A DNA stretch of 64,000 bases. Source: Palaemon carinicauda (taxonomy: Eukaryota; Arthropoda; Malacostraca; Decapoda; Palaemonidae). The stretch is taken from the NCBI RefSeq assembly GCF_036898095.1, contig NC_090736.1, positions 11,080,976 to 11,144,975 of the forward strand, written 5' to 3'. Within the stretch, counting starts at the first letter, position 1. The number at the start of each line of letters is the position of its first letter. The notes under the pieces were generated by a model. It did no database searches. It was given only the letters and a program-made list of their open reading frames with translations, and was not told where the DNA came from. Positions 1-11,695 of this stretch are shown here, piece after piece. Both the position numbers and the translations under genes were made by a program.

Positions 1-471
1 GGTTTTAGCCCCGAGTCTGAACCTGTGCTTGCCGTAGAGGAAGACGTAGAAGAGATTGTATCCCTTGGCAAGTCCATGGGTCTGGAAGTCGATGAAGATG
101 ACATCACCGAACTCGTTGAGGAACATCATGAAGAGCTCACCACTGAGGAACTCAAGGAGCAGCATGCCATGCAAAATGATGAGTTCCAAGCGCAGTTGAG
201 TGAGTCGGAGTACATCGAGGAGGTAGAGCACATCTTAAGTTCGGCTGAAAGAAAAGAGAAGTTAGAACATCGTTAACACGTGGTTGATTTCATTGATAAG
301 CATCACCCACAGAAACTTCAGGTTTGCCATGTACTTTCGCAATTCGATGATGTCTGCTTAACCCATTTCAGAAAAATTCTGAAAAGCCATACCAAGCAAC
401 TCTCTCTCCATAGGGTCTTTAAAAAATCTACGAAGCGGTCTAGTGATCGTGATGAAGAGAAAGAAAGTTAA
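1..471 (+). pseudogene. Tigger-like transposase C-terminal fragment (TIGD1-like)
   Basis: Frame 1 is open from the first base and encodes the acidic C-terminal tail of a Tigger (CENP-B/jerky-like) DDE transposase. It includes a run equivalent to GLEVDEDDITELVEEH and, further on, an F-I-D-K-H-H-P segment followed by a C-L-T-H-F-R-KIL segment, both usual near the end of these proteins. A TAA at 274-276 interrupts the frame, but the same frame continues from 277 with recognisable family sequence to a stop at 469-471. So the TAA is a nonsense mutation within one ancestral gene, not a natural end. The helix-turn-helix and DDE catalytic domains lie to the left of the window. Family assignment is from recognition of the tail, without a database search. 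Confidence 0.75.
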
Positions 472-979
472 GCAAAGAAAACTAATATTAAATTGAGTGA
501 AAGTGATGAAAATTAAAAATATAAAAAAGAAAAAAAATATAAAATATAAAAGTTGAAAAAAAAATAAATAAGCTAAGTTAGGTTAAAGTTCACGTAGTGT
601 AAGTTAGAGTAAGTTACGGTACGTTATCGCAGTCACCATCTCTACCTCCTCGCCGACCGTCCGTCTCCTCCTGCGTAGCAATTCCTACACCTGCGTTGGC
701 CTGTCTCTAAGGTAAAGTGACAATAAAAAACCCTTTATTATTTATTATTTCTTTATAATTATTCTTTTTTAAATCTTTCTTATATAATGCAGTTGTATTA
801 TTGTTATGTGTAATTATGTGTAGTAATTTATTGAGGAGTTATCCTAGGTTTTTGGGCTGTGGAACGAATTATACAAATTACAGTGTATTCTTATGGGAAT
901 ATTTGCTTCAACATACGATTGTTTTAACATACGAAGCAGTTCCCGGAACGAATTAAGATCGTATGTAGAGATACCATTG
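1..979 (+). mobile_element. Tigger/pogo-type DNA transposon, 3' end
   Basis: This is the right-hand part of a Tc1/mariner-superfamily Tigger element that enters from outside the window. It holds the transposase C terminus (1-471), an AT-rich untranslated stretch (472-840) and a terminal region (about 845-979) containing GGAACGAATTA twice and the CATACGA motif typical of Tigger ends. The final bases read CCATTG followed by a TA dinucleotide at 980-981, as expected for a TA target. The consensus end would be CACTG, so the tip has mutated. The left terminus is not in the window. Confidence 0.75.
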
Positions 980-981
980 TA

Positions 982-1379
982 TTCAATATTATAGAGTCAA
1001 AGGTGATATTCTTCCCTATATGTCACGAGTGTTACTATTTTATTACTTACATAATTTTGGGGTCGGAAACTTTGATTTTTTTCTATATATTTACTGCATA
1101 TATTACAATTGATTACTGTTACATTTATGGATCTTTTGGAAACAATAAAAGACTGCTGTTCCTTTTTGCGTTTCCTTTCATTGGCCTTGTTGTACAAAAT
1201 AAGTAGTGTACCTCAATTTTTAACCCTCCTTTTATAGACTTCTGTATGTTCATCTTCTGGAGACAAAGATCTTCTCCACAGTTAATGGGACTGTGGCGTT
1301 GATTTCCTTTGCTCCTACTTTTTACAAACATTTTGCTTTTTTCATAGCTTGGTACCATAGACACCAATGCTACAGGCAG
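982..1379. other. AT-rich intronic stretch, no feature seen
   Basis: The sequence between the Tigger end and the DIRS remnant is AT-rich with only short chance reading frames on both strands. I see no splice-flanked exon of the VWA5A-like gene here. The next downstream exon of that gene was looked for between 982 and 1889 and not found. Confidence 0.4.
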
Positions 1380-1800
1380 TATGATTATGTCTATGAGATG
1401 TAAAGGGTTAAAACTCTCCTGGCCACAACTGAGAATAATAATTCTCTGGTACACTTCCATCAGGACGACGTGGCTCGAGCCCAAAAAACCGATTTTGACA
1501 TAGAAAAAATCTATTTTTGGGTGAGATAGCCATGTTGTCCTGATGGTCCGCCCGTCACTTTCCATCCCCTCCCAATTCTCAGTCTGAGACCTCACTTCAT
1601 GCGATGGCTGTTCCTGGATTGGTTCAACAGGAAACGTGTTAGTTGTAGCACATTGAGATCAGGAGTTGTAACGGGTGACTTGCCTATGTCCTTCCCTCTA
1701 CCTTATCCTTCAAGACAAGGTTAACTCTATTCGTGGAAGGACAGCCATGGATATAGACGTATGCCAGCTAGCACTGATTTATACTCCCTATGTAAAGAAT
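1380..1800 (+). mobile_element. DIRS remnant: internal complementary region and right-end fragment
   Basis: Positions about 1437-1557 hold a quasi-palindrome: CTCTGGTACACTTCCATCAGG, a middle with CTCGAGCCCAAAAA and TCTATTTTTGGGTGAGATAG, then TTGTCCTGATGG. The same arrangement recurs at 40675-40800, and its arms match the left tips of the DIRS copies at 29858 and 60976 (TTTTTGGGCTC and GTCCTGATGG). It is therefore read as the ICR and part of the right inverted repeat of that DIRS family. No coding part remains next to it. The boundaries are approximate. Confidence 0.55.
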
Positions 1801-1889
1801 GTACTGTAGGATTTGTATTTTGTGTGGGAAAAAATTTACGTTTTAACATAGATTAAATAATAAGATACAAGATACTGAAATCTATTAAC

Positions 1890-2016
1890 CTTGGAAATAG
1901 TAAAGAATATGTGCTTCCAAAACATATAACATTGAAGTAGCATCCAGTTGGCAAACTCTTCAGGAACAAAAGAAGCGTGGTTCGCGCACTTTGCATCTTC
2001 TCTCCTTGCATGCTAC
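1890..2016 (-). CDS. VWA5A-like: VWA5A-like gene, exon with VWA MIDAS serine
   Basis: This minus-strand exon of 127 bp encodes about 42 residues of a von Willebrand A domain: GSMQGEKMQSA, then a hydrophobic helix, then F-N-V-I-C-F-G-S. It is preceded by an AACTCAG acceptor and followed by AAG|GTTAAT as donor. Its first two bases complete the codon begun by the exon at 2275-2491, giving D-R-S-G-S, the metal-ion-dependent adhesion site (D-x-S-x-S) of VWA domains. It ends in phase 2. The rest of the VWA domain must lie on exons left of this point, and I did not find the next one within 1-1889. VWA5-family proteins are poorly characterised cytosolic or vesicle-associated proteins; the family is inferred from the VIT plus VWA layout. 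Confidence 0.85.
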
Positions 2017-2274
2017 CTGAGTTACCAAAAGGTAAAAAGAGGATATCATTGTATGGAGCAACAAATCTAAATATCCCTAATATTATTCTAAGCATCTATG
2101 GTCTAAATTTTGAGTAGTACTGGTTGATTTAATGAGTAGTTTATAAGCACTTGGACAAATAATCTTACATTAACACCATCAAATTAGTGACAAAACTAAA
2201 AAAAAAAAATCAATTACAAAGGTAATATATATTTCTAACAGTTTATATTGTGATTTGATAAACATTCAACTTAC

Positions 2275-2491
2275 CTGAGCGATCAACAACAAATATAACC
2301 TCATTTCTATGAGAATAACTTTGTTCTGGTAACTCTGGGTGTAAATTGACCATAAGAAGATCATCTTTCATGAGACCAGTGGAAGACCGATCTCCTTTTT
2401 CTCGAATGATGTGAGTCTTGTATGGATTTTGATAGTAAATCAACATATTCCAGTCATGATCTGGCTTGAATCTACCACACTCTTGAGTAAT
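2275..2491 (-). CDS. VWA5A-like: VWA5A-like gene, exon bridging VIT domain and VWA start
   Basis: This minus-strand exon of 217 bp encodes 72 residues plus one base. It opens in phase 0 after a strong acceptor (a long T run then CAG) and ends CTCAG|GTAAGT, an ideal donor. The protein reads ITQECGRFKPDHDW, then MLIYYQNP, a linker, HPELPEQ, and E-V-I-F-V-V-D-R-S. The last segment is the first beta strand and Asp of a VWA domain, completed on the next exon. The phase matches the exon at 27948-28105, giving an intron of about 25.5 kb that holds three DIRS elements. No disruptive mutation is visible, unlike the neighbouring mobile elements, which fits a selected host gene. Confidence 0.87.
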
Positions 2492-2780
2492 CTGAAAAAA
2501 AAAAATTTGGATTTTGCACATCCTGCATGCACTAAAGCCATCACAAATTGGGATAGGGTAAAACTCAAGTTTCTGTTTGATGTGTTTACAGCTCTATACA
2601 AAGTGAAATTTACCCTAAACATTCTTGAAATACCTTAGGCTACAGTTTGAATACTGTATTCGATTTTACATGGAAAAAAATGCTCTTCGATTCAGAGATT
2701 TATAAAAATTTAGGAAAATATAATCCTTAGTGTAAACTCCAGGAAAGTAGTAGAATTGAATATCTCTCCACTTGAATTTT

Positions 2781-3080
2781 ATTTCTGGGTCGACCTGTGA
2801 CAGCCAGTGAAAAAGTCCTTCTTTCTACTTTTTTCTGATATAAATCTTGCAAATATACCAGAGAAAAATAAAAGCATGGAATGCAGAGGTTACTATCCTC
2901 GCGCGAGCACCTCATGAGTGTCGTGTATACATCAGGGGCGTGTGAAAACCACTATTCACAGGCTGTCTTCCAATTAGATAACTCCTTCATCAAAGGGAAG
3001 GGCCGTAACAAAGACCCCAGAAACCACACTTGTACCACGCCACCGTCACCCACACGAACGCCTTCTAGGTCATCCTTCTG
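2781..3080 (+). repeat. Left inverted terminal repeat of DIRS alpha
   Basis: This 300 bp arm is the reverse complement of 11696-11994, with few differences. It starts ATTTCTGGGTCGACCTGTGAC and ends near CTAGGTCATCCTTCTG. The similarity of the two arms is high enough that both give closely related translated frames when read in opposite directions. Confidence 0.9.
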
Positions 3081-4443
3081 TTTTGGACTTGCCCGCAAAG
3101 ACGTAATTTGTTTGTGCTCGGTGTTTTCGCAAGTAATTGTCGTTAATTCAACATGACTGACGCTGCTACTTCACCTTTACCAATGTTAAGTACCATAGTT
3201 TGTTTTGACAGTTTTTTCAGTACCGGGCATTTGTTCTCTTTCCAGTAATGTGGATTTTAATTTTGGAAGTGGGTTGACCTTCCTCGGTGACGGCAGCCAT
3301 TTTAATTTTGTTCGCTACGGTAGTTTTTCAAGTTAATATTGCCCATCTGGTACTCTGTCCTCTAGGTTATATCACTTACGATTTATGACCATTTTTATTA
3401 TCATTATTTTATTATTGTTTTTACTATGGTATTTTTTTGCTAGCAAGTCCAATTTGGACGAACGAAGAATAACGATCTGGCCTTTGTTATTGTTTATGTA
3501 CACGCAGGAAGGTGCTCGTTTTAGGCTATATCTTTATATTTATTTGTTACGTTGTCGTTATTCTTCGTTCTTGGTTATTACAATTTTATCATTATTTTTA
3601 TCCTATTATTGTGTGCTTTGGTTCTTTATAATGTAACCATGAGAGCGTGAGCATAGAGTGCTCGCTTGCTGTTACTACATTTACGAGTTACCCTCGTTTT
3701 ATTTCTTAAGCTCGGTAAGGAGGGGTGGTTTTCCCGTTTTCCGTTTTATACGATCACGAGTTATTCCTGCCTCCGCCTCTTCTCGGGTTTATAATACAGT
3801 GAACCCTCGTTTATCGCGGTAGATAGGTTCCAGACCCGGCCGCGATAGGTGAAAATCCGCAAAGTAGTGACACCATATTTACCTATTTATTTAACATGCA
3901 TATTCAGACTTTTAAAACCTTCCCTTGTACGTAGTACTGTTAACAAACTACCCTTTAATGTACAGAACACTTAATGCATGTACTACAGTACCCTAAACTA
4001 AAACAGGCACAAATATTAAAGGCGATTTTATATCATGCGTTTCCTAAACACGCCAAAAAGCACGATAAAAAATGGCAAACAATGTTTTGTTTACGTTTAT
4101 CTCTGATCATAATGAAGAAACAAACGCATTTACACATCTGTGTATAGGTTAGTTTTTGCATCGATTATATTGATTATTCAGTACAGTATGTTGATTTTGT
4201 TATTACCAATGTTTTACTTAATTTTTCTTAGGACTTCCAAATGAAATGTTTTTCTTTATGACCCCGCCTGAAACGACGGCGTAATAAAGTACGCTCAGTA
4301 AACAAACGAAGGCATTTAACGAGCATGATGAAAGGGATAAATAATGATATTACAGTAAAAGCTTTTAGAAAATATGTTATTACAAATATTATTTACCGTA
4401 TCTATATAAAATCATACATACGTAGCAAAGCAGGAAAACAATT

Positions 4444-4446
<3 letters not shown>

Positions 4447-4522
<76 letters not shown>

Positions 4523-4524
4523 AG
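4447..4524. repeat. (GA)n microsatellite
   Basis: About 78 bp of nearly pure GA with one GG interruption near 4501, inside the nested Tigger-like element. The glutamate-arginine reading frame across it is an artefact. Confidence 0.95.
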
Positions 4525-4729
4525 TTGTTTTACGTACGTAAATGTAAATTTTAAACAAAAAAAATAGCCCCCTTTCATATAAAATAGGTTATTACAAATA
4601 TTTTATTTTATCATATTACAGTAGTCTGTATAATACTGTAAAGTTCAGTACAGTATGTTGTTGTTATAGTCGTGGCGATGAAATTCTCACGAAACAAAAA
4701 CACTGCATTCAATTACAACAGCTGATTCA

Positions 4730-4731
<2 letters not shown>

Positions 4732-4809
<78 letters not shown>
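4732..4809. repeat. (CT)n microsatellite
   Basis: About 78 bp of CT with one TTT interruption near 4740, in the same nested element as the GA tract at 4447. The two tracts are complementary and about 210 bp apart, so they could pair as a hairpin. Confidence 0.95.
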
Positions 4810-4813
<4 letters not shown>

Positions 4814-5242
4814 TATACAATACTTACATATATATGAAGAAACTAAAATTAGTTTTCTTAGTGTCAATTAAATACGAAATGAAAAAATTATGCCGAGTTT
4901 ACATCCATTTCAATCGTTGCTAAAAATACGGCATCCGATTTCATCAGCAAACCACTATTTTTTGGGAAACTTCATTTTATTCTAGAAAATTGCTACTCTT
5001 TAAATAGTTAATTGCACATTAAGAAAGCATGTACTTTTGTTTTTAAATTTCGGGTGTGTTTTAAAAATCGAGTATTGTTGACTTCTTTTTGTTTTACTTT
5101 TGGCTGTGATTAGATCAGCTGACGTCTAGCTGCCGCTCATTTCTTAACTTATTCAAACCGTCTAACAGTTGATATTACATAAGCACCAATGTGTTATAAC
5201 CTATAAAAAATTTTTTGTTTATTACATTTAAAACAACAAACA

Positions 5243-5301
<59 letters not shown>
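5243..5301. repeat. (CT)n microsatellite
   Basis: A third CT tract in the nested Tigger-like element, with one TTT interruption. It lies directly after the segment shared with the element at 52042-54735, where a short CT tract sits in the same place (near 52445). Confidence 0.95.
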
Positions 5302-5304
<3 letters not shown>

Positions 5305-5744
5305 GCTACTTTTCACTACCTCCCATTCCTTACCTCTCTCTATCTCTCTAACAAATGATATCTTTGTTGCTCCTCAAAGTTTCATTTATATTGAAAATCA
5401 ATCATGATTCAATTTTCCTTACTTTCTCCTATCTCGCATCATCGGTCACATCGCGGTATTTTCGAAATTTCCGGAAAATCCGCGATATATGTATATACAT
5501 GCGTTATGAAAAAAATCCGCGAAGTGGTGAATCCGTGATGGTCGAACCGCGAAGTGGTGAATCCGCGATGGTCGAACCGCGAAGTAGCGAGGGTTCACTG
5601 TATTACGTTTGATGGTATTTACGTTTTATTGATGTGGTTACTGTTAATATAGCTGCCATTATTAATAGGATCCGTTAGTGTATGAGTCATTATTTTGGGA
5701 TCGCTTTATGCTGACACCCGTAGCTCCGTTCTCTTCGTAACGTT

Positions 5745-6240
5745 CACCACCTTGAGTTATACTCCGCTATAATGGATACTCATTGAGTTGGGAACTAGTC
5801 AAATATTTGGAGTGCAACGGTGAAACCCGGCACTCAGACTCCGGCTTCTGCCTTATGCACGCGAACCTTTTTTCATGATTAATCACCGCCTTGAGTTATA
5901 CTCTGCTATAATGGATACTCATTGGGTTGGGAGCTAATCAGATATTTGGAGTGCAACGGTGAAATCCGGCACTCAGACTCCGGCTTCGGCCTTATGCACA
6001 CGAACCCTTTTTCATGAATAATCACAATTTCATTATTACGGTCCTTTTTCATCGAATCTCCGACTTAACTGGATATCACACAGACGTTCAGCTTTGAGGT
6101 TAATATTATCTTATCGCTGATGTTCACGTTTTCACTATGACGGACCTTTGTCACCGGATCTCCGGTGGCAACAGAGATCACTCAGACGTTCAGAACCGGG
6201 GTTAACATTATTTTACCGATGAGGTTTATAGTTACATGTT
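5745..6240. repeat. Two adjacent tandem duplications in the DIRS alpha leader
   Basis: 5745-5883 and 5884-6022 are two copies of a 139 bp unit (beginning CACC.CCTTGAGTTATACTC, with GAGTGCAACGGTGAAA inside). They are followed by about two copies of a second unit of roughly 105 bp (near 6030-6135 and 6136-6240; shared CAGACGTTCAG and TTAACATTATTTTA-like motifs). They lie in the untranslated leader between the nested insertion and the gag-like region. Confidence 0.8.
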
Positions 6241-6680
6241 ACGTGGTTACTGGATATTAGTATATTAGTTTGAAGCTCTAGCTAACAATTTTGAAAATCA
6301 TATTAGTCACACATAATAAATGTTATTTATTTCTATTGATTCATCTGTTCACTGACCAGAGTCTCAAGGAACAGTAAATGGCCTCTCATGGCATGGTTGG
6401 TTTCGACCTGGCTTTTCATTAGAAGGGGCTAGCGTTCGATCCCAAGTACTGAGTAGAAATTTATTTCTATTTGAACACAATGTTGTATGGATATTTATCC
6501 ATATATATACATATTTATAATTAAATATATACATAAATATAGACATATGTATTATATACATGTACAAATATATACATGAACATATATATTATTATTTATA
6601 GATAATTTGGTTGATCCCAGCCTGTGAATAGGATCACTAACCAGAGTTTCAAGGAACATCCAGACTTATGTCTCCTTTCT
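6241..6680. other. Leader sequence with TATATA-rich stretch, no gene seen
   Basis: This AT-rich part of the DIRS alpha leader has a run of ATATATACATA-type sequence at 6490-6600 and no credible coding frame. It ends just before a splice-acceptor-like TTTCTTTTACAG at about 6676-6688, where the gag-like similarity begins. Confidence 0.4.
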
Positions 6681-6684
6681 TTTA

Positions 6685-8440
6685 CAGAAGGTCCGCCTAC
6701 ATGGTATGGTTCCCGGAGTCATGCACGCTCTGCTACGAGCTGTAATCCCTACTCCTGACCGATGATGTAAGTTGGTTCTAATTTGTTTCTTTTTGGTATC
6801 CTTTGGCGATGATTTAATTTGTTCTGGATTTATGTATACATTGCTTATTGAGGAGAACGGTCTTCTCCTTCATCACTAATCCCCTCACTTCTTTCAGGAT
6901 GATGATGAATCTCTTAGGCCTGCAAGAGCGGCTCTCTGCCCTTGGGTATCAAGATTTAGAAGGAATGCTCCATCTGGCAGACCCTATCCCCTCGGCGTGT
7001 CCTCTCTAGGGTTGGACGTCGACCCCATGGACGGGCTGGTAGGTGGTGATGAGTTTTGAGCCTTCAGCTTAGCAATTACCTGCGTCACCAACCTAGGACC
7101 CTCAAAGGATCCTGATGTTCATATTACCTTGCATAAAACCGTGACTGCTAAAAGTCAGGGATAGGGTTAAAGAGCAGATACAACACATTCTAGGGCAAGC
7201 CAAGGAGCTATGACGGAGCACAAAGATATGGTGGCGAATCTGATCCGTTCAGGAACTCGGATGACTCCCCCTACAGCCCCAGACGCATCGAAGTAACCTC
7301 CTTCGATAAAAACAACACATAGAAATTTGCCTTACATGTCCCATATATAGATGGTACCATAACTCTGGATGGCATAGACGTCCGCCCTCTGGAGGTCCTA
7401 GAATTTACTCTCAGGGACTAGAATTCCCATTCAACGGATTCATTCGATTGAAAGAGCATGCCTTGGTTACGTTAGACAAGGTACCGAAGGTAACGGTAAT
7501 ATTTCCTAAAGAGCAGGCCCAATCTGTCTGGACCAGGATGTTGTCGGTCTGGGGGTACGCTAATTCCAAGCTCACCCCACACAATGGAGCCTACGCCATA
7601 TCTACAACTGCTCTCATTATTACCTTGCCTATTACAGATAAATTGACAGGTCTTACTATTCAAGCTGTTAAAGAAGGTTCGGCCATGCCGGCTCTTAAAG
7701 AGACGGACCCCACCTCGGGGAGTTCCTAGCCTCGATTTATCCCACTGAGACTTTGTTTCGGATATTCACGAGGAACCGATCTCTGTCCTACCAATTCGAC
7801 CTACACGCTTTGTGGTCTGCTCGGGTTAGTTGTAGGAAATACGTTCTGTCTAAGGCCTCTATCAGACATGAACCGAGCAGGCTGATAGCTTCCTCCTGCT
7901 GGGGTAAAACCCTCTTCCCTCAGGAGGAGGTGAACAAGGTTCTACAAGATGATACGAGAGCAAACCAAAATTGCAGGCGAGGCGGGGCCTCACTGCCAAA
8001 AAGAAGGTCGAAGACCAAAAGCAAGCTTTCTTCAAGAAGAAGCAGAGAGTTACCCTCTACAAAACGAACCGGGGTCACTGCCATCAATAGTCAGTTACCC
8101 ACTCGTCTTCACAGTCTTCCTCTGATTCGACGTCTATGCATCCGAATCCCCATCATCAGGTGGTCTACCTCACTGATTCCCCAGGTACACAGCCCAACCC
8201 CGTTTGGATGTCCTCGCCTGCATACAGCCCTAGCTCCGAACCCTCAGGTTCCTTTGGTGGACACCAAAGACGAAGCTACAGGAGTACAAGACAGTTCCGC
8301 CATCGAGGCGGACCTAGGAAAAAGCGGGCTCGGGGAAGGAAAGGACCTTGATTCACTCCCTCACAACGAGGTGGTCCCGGTAGGGGAAGAGACTTTACCA
8401 CTTTCGAGACCATTGGACCTTCGGACCGTGGGCTCATAGC
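6685..8440 (+). pseudogene. DIRS alpha gag-like region, degenerate
   Basis: No single frame covers this region. The longest pieces are 7448-7729 (frame 2) and 7753-8439 (frame 1). The second contains H-E-P-S-R-L followed by C-W-G-K-T-L-F-P, a signature that recurs in the degenerate gag of DIRS D near 32100. After it comes a basic Arg/Ser/Pro-rich tail, as in the gag of DIRS A and B. The protein would have packaged the element's RNA. An acceptor-like TTTTACAG precedes the region, as it does the gag start at 63172 in DIRS E. Multiple indels separate the fragments, so no product is expected. Confidence 0.6.
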
Positions 8441-8455
8441 ATAATCTCTAAAGGT

Positions 8456-9959
8456 TTGAGGTGGAAATGGCCACAAGGTCCTCCTCCTCCACCTGTGACC
8501 TTCTCCCAGAAATCCACTCCCATCCTGAAAGAGTACACCATAGAGTTACTCAAGAAGAAAGCAATCAAACGGGACCGATCTCTGAAGTTCCAAGGCCGCC
8601 TGTTCACAATTCCGAAGAAAGGCTTGTCGGCATTGAGAGTGGACCTGGACTTGTCAAAGCTAAACTCTTACATTCTCTGCGACAAGTTCCGGATGTTGAC
8701 TATCTCTCAGGTACGGACCTTACTTCCCCGTGGGGCCGTCACCACCTCTGTCAATCTTACCGACGACTATTATCATGTGCCTATAGCTCGAAACTTCTCT
8801 TCTTATCTGGGTTTCCGCCTAGGCAGGAAAGCCTTTGCGTTCAAGACATGCCCTACGGCCTAAACATTGATCCCAGGATATTCACGAAACTGGGAGAGAC
8901 AGTGTTAGAACAACCCAGGAACCAAGAGATACAGATCATTGCTTATCTGGACGATTGGCTCATTTGGGCCCAGTCGGCCATAGAAGGCAACAGAGCTACG
9001 AAGGAAGTACTTCGATTTCTCGACAACCTGTGATTTTGGGTCAATCTCCAAAAGTCTCGCCTGCAACCATCAGGCCACTTAGAATGGTTAGCCATTCAGT
9101 GGGACCTTTCGAAGCACACGTTGTCTCTCCCTTCCAAAAAGGTAAGAGGAATAGCTTCCAAGATCAAGAATTTTCTCAAACACAAACAGGTGTCCAGAAG
9201 AGCCTTAGAAAGTATCATCGGCCTTCTCCAATTCACTTCAGTAACAGATCTCCTATTAAAGCCAAACTCAAAGACATCAATCGAGTTTGGAGAAAGAGAG
9301 CTACAGTACCTTTAAAAGACAAGGTTTCGAAGATCCCCTCTGTCTTGAAAATGAGACTACGCCCATGGTCCGAACCGAAGAACCTCTCCAAATCGGTTCC
9401 TCTACAATTCCCACCTCCACAAGTGACATTCCATACAGCCGCGTCTCTAAGTGGATGGGGGGATTACTCCGAACATCAGATGTTTCAGGGGTCTTGGTCA
9501 CCCGCCATGAAACAGTCCCATATCAATGTTCTCGAAGCCATGGCAGTGTTCTTGACCCTGAAGAGACTCTCTCCTCCGAGGTCGACCCACATCAGAGTAG
9601 TATCAGACAGCACAGACGTAATACACTGCGTCAACAGGAGAGGATCCAAGTCACCCAACCTGAATCAGATCCTGGTCACTATCTTCGCCTGGGCAACAGA
9701 AAAGAAATGGTTCCTGTCAGCAACTCACCTAGCGGGAGTCCAGAATGTGAGAGCGGACTCACTATCCAGGACGAAACCACTGGAGTCAGAATGGTCTCTA
9801 GACATAATTTCATTTCGGTGGATACTCAGGCTGGTTCCGGGCCTCCAGGTAGATCTATTCGCAACTCAGATGAATCACAAACTTCCTTGTTATGTGACCC
9901 CAACCCTGGACCCTCAGGCTTATACCATGGACACATTACCCCGGGATTGGAACCACTAG
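8456..9959 (+). pseudogene. DIRS alpha reverse transcriptase-RNase H, broken
   Basis: The RT starts in frame 2 (8456-8863): a KFQGRLFTIPKK segment, DLDLSKLNSYI, then motif A written S-V-N-L-T-D-D-Y, where the first (catalytic) Asp has become Asn. A frameshift near 8850 moves the reading to frame 1, with MPYGLN and an intact Y-L-D-D-W motif C at about 8943-8957. A TGA stop follows at 9031-9033. RNase H lies in frame 3 up to 9959: HTAASLSGWG (the usual TDAS Asp changed to Ala), N-V-L-E-A, V-V-S-D-S-T and R-A-D-S-L-S-R. Two domain-typical RNase H acidic residues remain beyond the lost one. The region is clearly inactive. Confidence 0.85.
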
Positions 9960-9983
9960 AAGAAGATTTACCTTTTTCCCCCA

Positions 9984-11166
9984 GTGAATCTTCTAATGAA
10001 ACATTTACACAAACTACGCTCCTTCCGGGGGGGCAGTAGCTTTAGTACCACCTCACTGGCCAAGAACAGTTGGTTTCCTATCCTCCTCGAGTTGAAACTC
10101 CGTCCCTTCCAGATCCCGTTCCCCAAACTGACCCAAGTAATCAAAACTCACTGTGTCAGATTACTCAAGGATAGCCAAAACTCTAACTCTGTGGACTACA
10201 GGAAGTTTGCAGTTCGTAGAGACGCAAACATTGAACCAGAAAACGATCTCTTCATCGAATCAGACAAAAGGGACTCGACAATTCGCCAATATGATTCGCC
10301 CGTTAACAACTAGCAAATTCCCTACGAGTTCAGACCATACCCGTATGTCTCCGAATATAGCCATCTCTTTCTTGAGGTTCCTATTTGGCAAAGGCCTAAC
10401 AGTTAGCACTTTAACCACCATCAAGTCAGCTTTGAAGAAGATCTTCCTTGTTTGGATTAACATTAACCTAGCTGATTCCTATTTCTCATCTATTCCAAAA
10501 ACATGTGCTAAGCTTCGACCTTTGGTTCGGCCACAAAAGGGACTCTTGGTCTCTGAACGGTGTCCTCAAACTTGCGACGGACACGGACAATGAATTCTGC
10601 TCTTATATCACTCTTCTTAGGAAGACTTTATTACTAACGGCTTTGGCCTCAGGTGATGGAATATCAGAACTAGCAGCTCTCTCACGAAACCCGGAAAACA
10701 TAGATTTCCTCCCTTCAGCCAAAGTACTCCTTTCTCCATACAAAGCTTTCCTAGCTAAAAAATGAGGATCCGCAAAATAGGTGCTCCCCTCAGAAGATTA
10801 TTCTTCTTCCCCAGGATCTTTTCTCGGTGTCCAGTCACTATTCTCAAGGCCTTTTTAGCTAGAACTGCCACCCGCTCGTCTGGCCCCTTGGTTATCAGGG
10901 AACAAAGAGGTACTATTTCCATTCACGGTATCAGGCAACAAATCCTCTACTTCTTTAAACATACTAATCCGGAATCATTTCCCCAGGCTCATGATATACG
11001 GACAGTAGATACCTCCATCAATTACTTCCAGAACAGGGACTTTGATGATTTTTAAAAATATACGGGTTGGAAATCCCCTATGGTTGTCAAACGCCACTAT
11101 CTAAAGATCTTACAGGCCCTTAAATACCCGACGATGGCAGCGGGGAGCCTTATCCCTCTCCATTAA
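9984..11166 (+). pseudogene. DIRS alpha tyrosine recombinase, broken
   Basis: The recombinase that would insert the circular DNA is spread over several frames (9984-10313, 10153-10593, 10505-10765, 10762-11055). The segment holding catalytic Arg I reads A-S-G-D-G-I-S-E-L, where copies A and B have K-R-V-S-E-L, so the Arg is lost. The H-x-x-R box is intact as A-H-D-I-R-T near 10989-11006. A TAA at 11053-11055 cuts the frame before Y-T-G-W-K-S and R-H-Y-L-K, whose Tyr (11098-11100) is the expected nucleophile. The in-frame continuation runs to a stop near 11166. Confidence 0.8.
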
Positions 11167-11534
11167 TCTCTTCTTCTTCCTTTCTTCCATCTCTTCTCTT
11201 CTCCCTCCTACCCGCCACTCACACCACATCGCCACTCTCCTGGGTAGTTCGATAGCCCTATGATATTTGCCATGTTTAATTCCTATGGTTTAACTGTTAT
11301 TGTAGTTACCGTTCCTTTAATGTTTAGATATGCTTAGACATGTAAGGTTTGATGCCTTTTGCAATTCAACACTCAGTTGATTCCTTGTCGTCATAGTTAT
11401 TTAGCCTTACGTTCCCTATGTCATTTGGCTAGATGGTAATTGGACGTTTACTTACATTATTATATTATATTATTGTCGTACATGGTGATTGTATTCTCCT
11501 CATTATGTTATAACTTTATTGGGCTTAGAAGGCA

Positions 11535-11640
11535 TTCTCTGGTACATTTTCACCGGCCGTCACAGGTCGACCCAGAAAAGGGATTTTGATGAAGGAAAAA
11601 TCTATTTCTGGCGAGAGACCTGTGACGCCCGGTGAAACCC
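11535..11640. repeat. Internal complementary region (ICR) of DIRS alpha
   Basis: This segment has two divergent copies of the tip sequence: TTCACCGGCCGTCACAGGTC with CGACCCAGAAA on one side, and ATCTATTTCTGGCGAGAGAC with CTGTGACGCCCGGTGAAA on the other. It is complementary to the two outer ends of the element (2781 onward and up to about 12019). Such ICRs are known in DIRS1 as the template that joins the two ends during circle formation. Confidence 0.85.
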
Positions 11641-11695
11641 TTCCTGGTTATTTTTATACGGACCCACCCTTTCCTTGCCAAGCCATATGTTCTTG

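Larger units (their letters stand above)
3797..5600. mobile_element. Tigger-like non-autonomous element nested in DIRS alpha
   Basis: The element starts CAGTGAACCCTCGTTTATCG and ends with the inverted tip CGAGGGTTCACTG. It is flanked by a TA duplication (3795-3796 and 5601-5602), so it is a Tc1/mariner-superfamily insertion of 1804 bp. There is no transposase frame. The right subterminal part has tandem copies of an approximately 31 bp unit (5510-5590; GTGGTGAATCCG and GATGGTCGAACCGCGAAG). Three long (GA/CT)n tracts occur inside it. A stretch near 5040-5240 matches part of the element at 52042-54735, so the two are related. Confidence 0.85.

Noticed and set aside
1125..1595. 156-codon minus-strand frame
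   Set aside because: It reads through the quasi-palindromic DIRS ICR and AT-rich sequence and is not protein-like.
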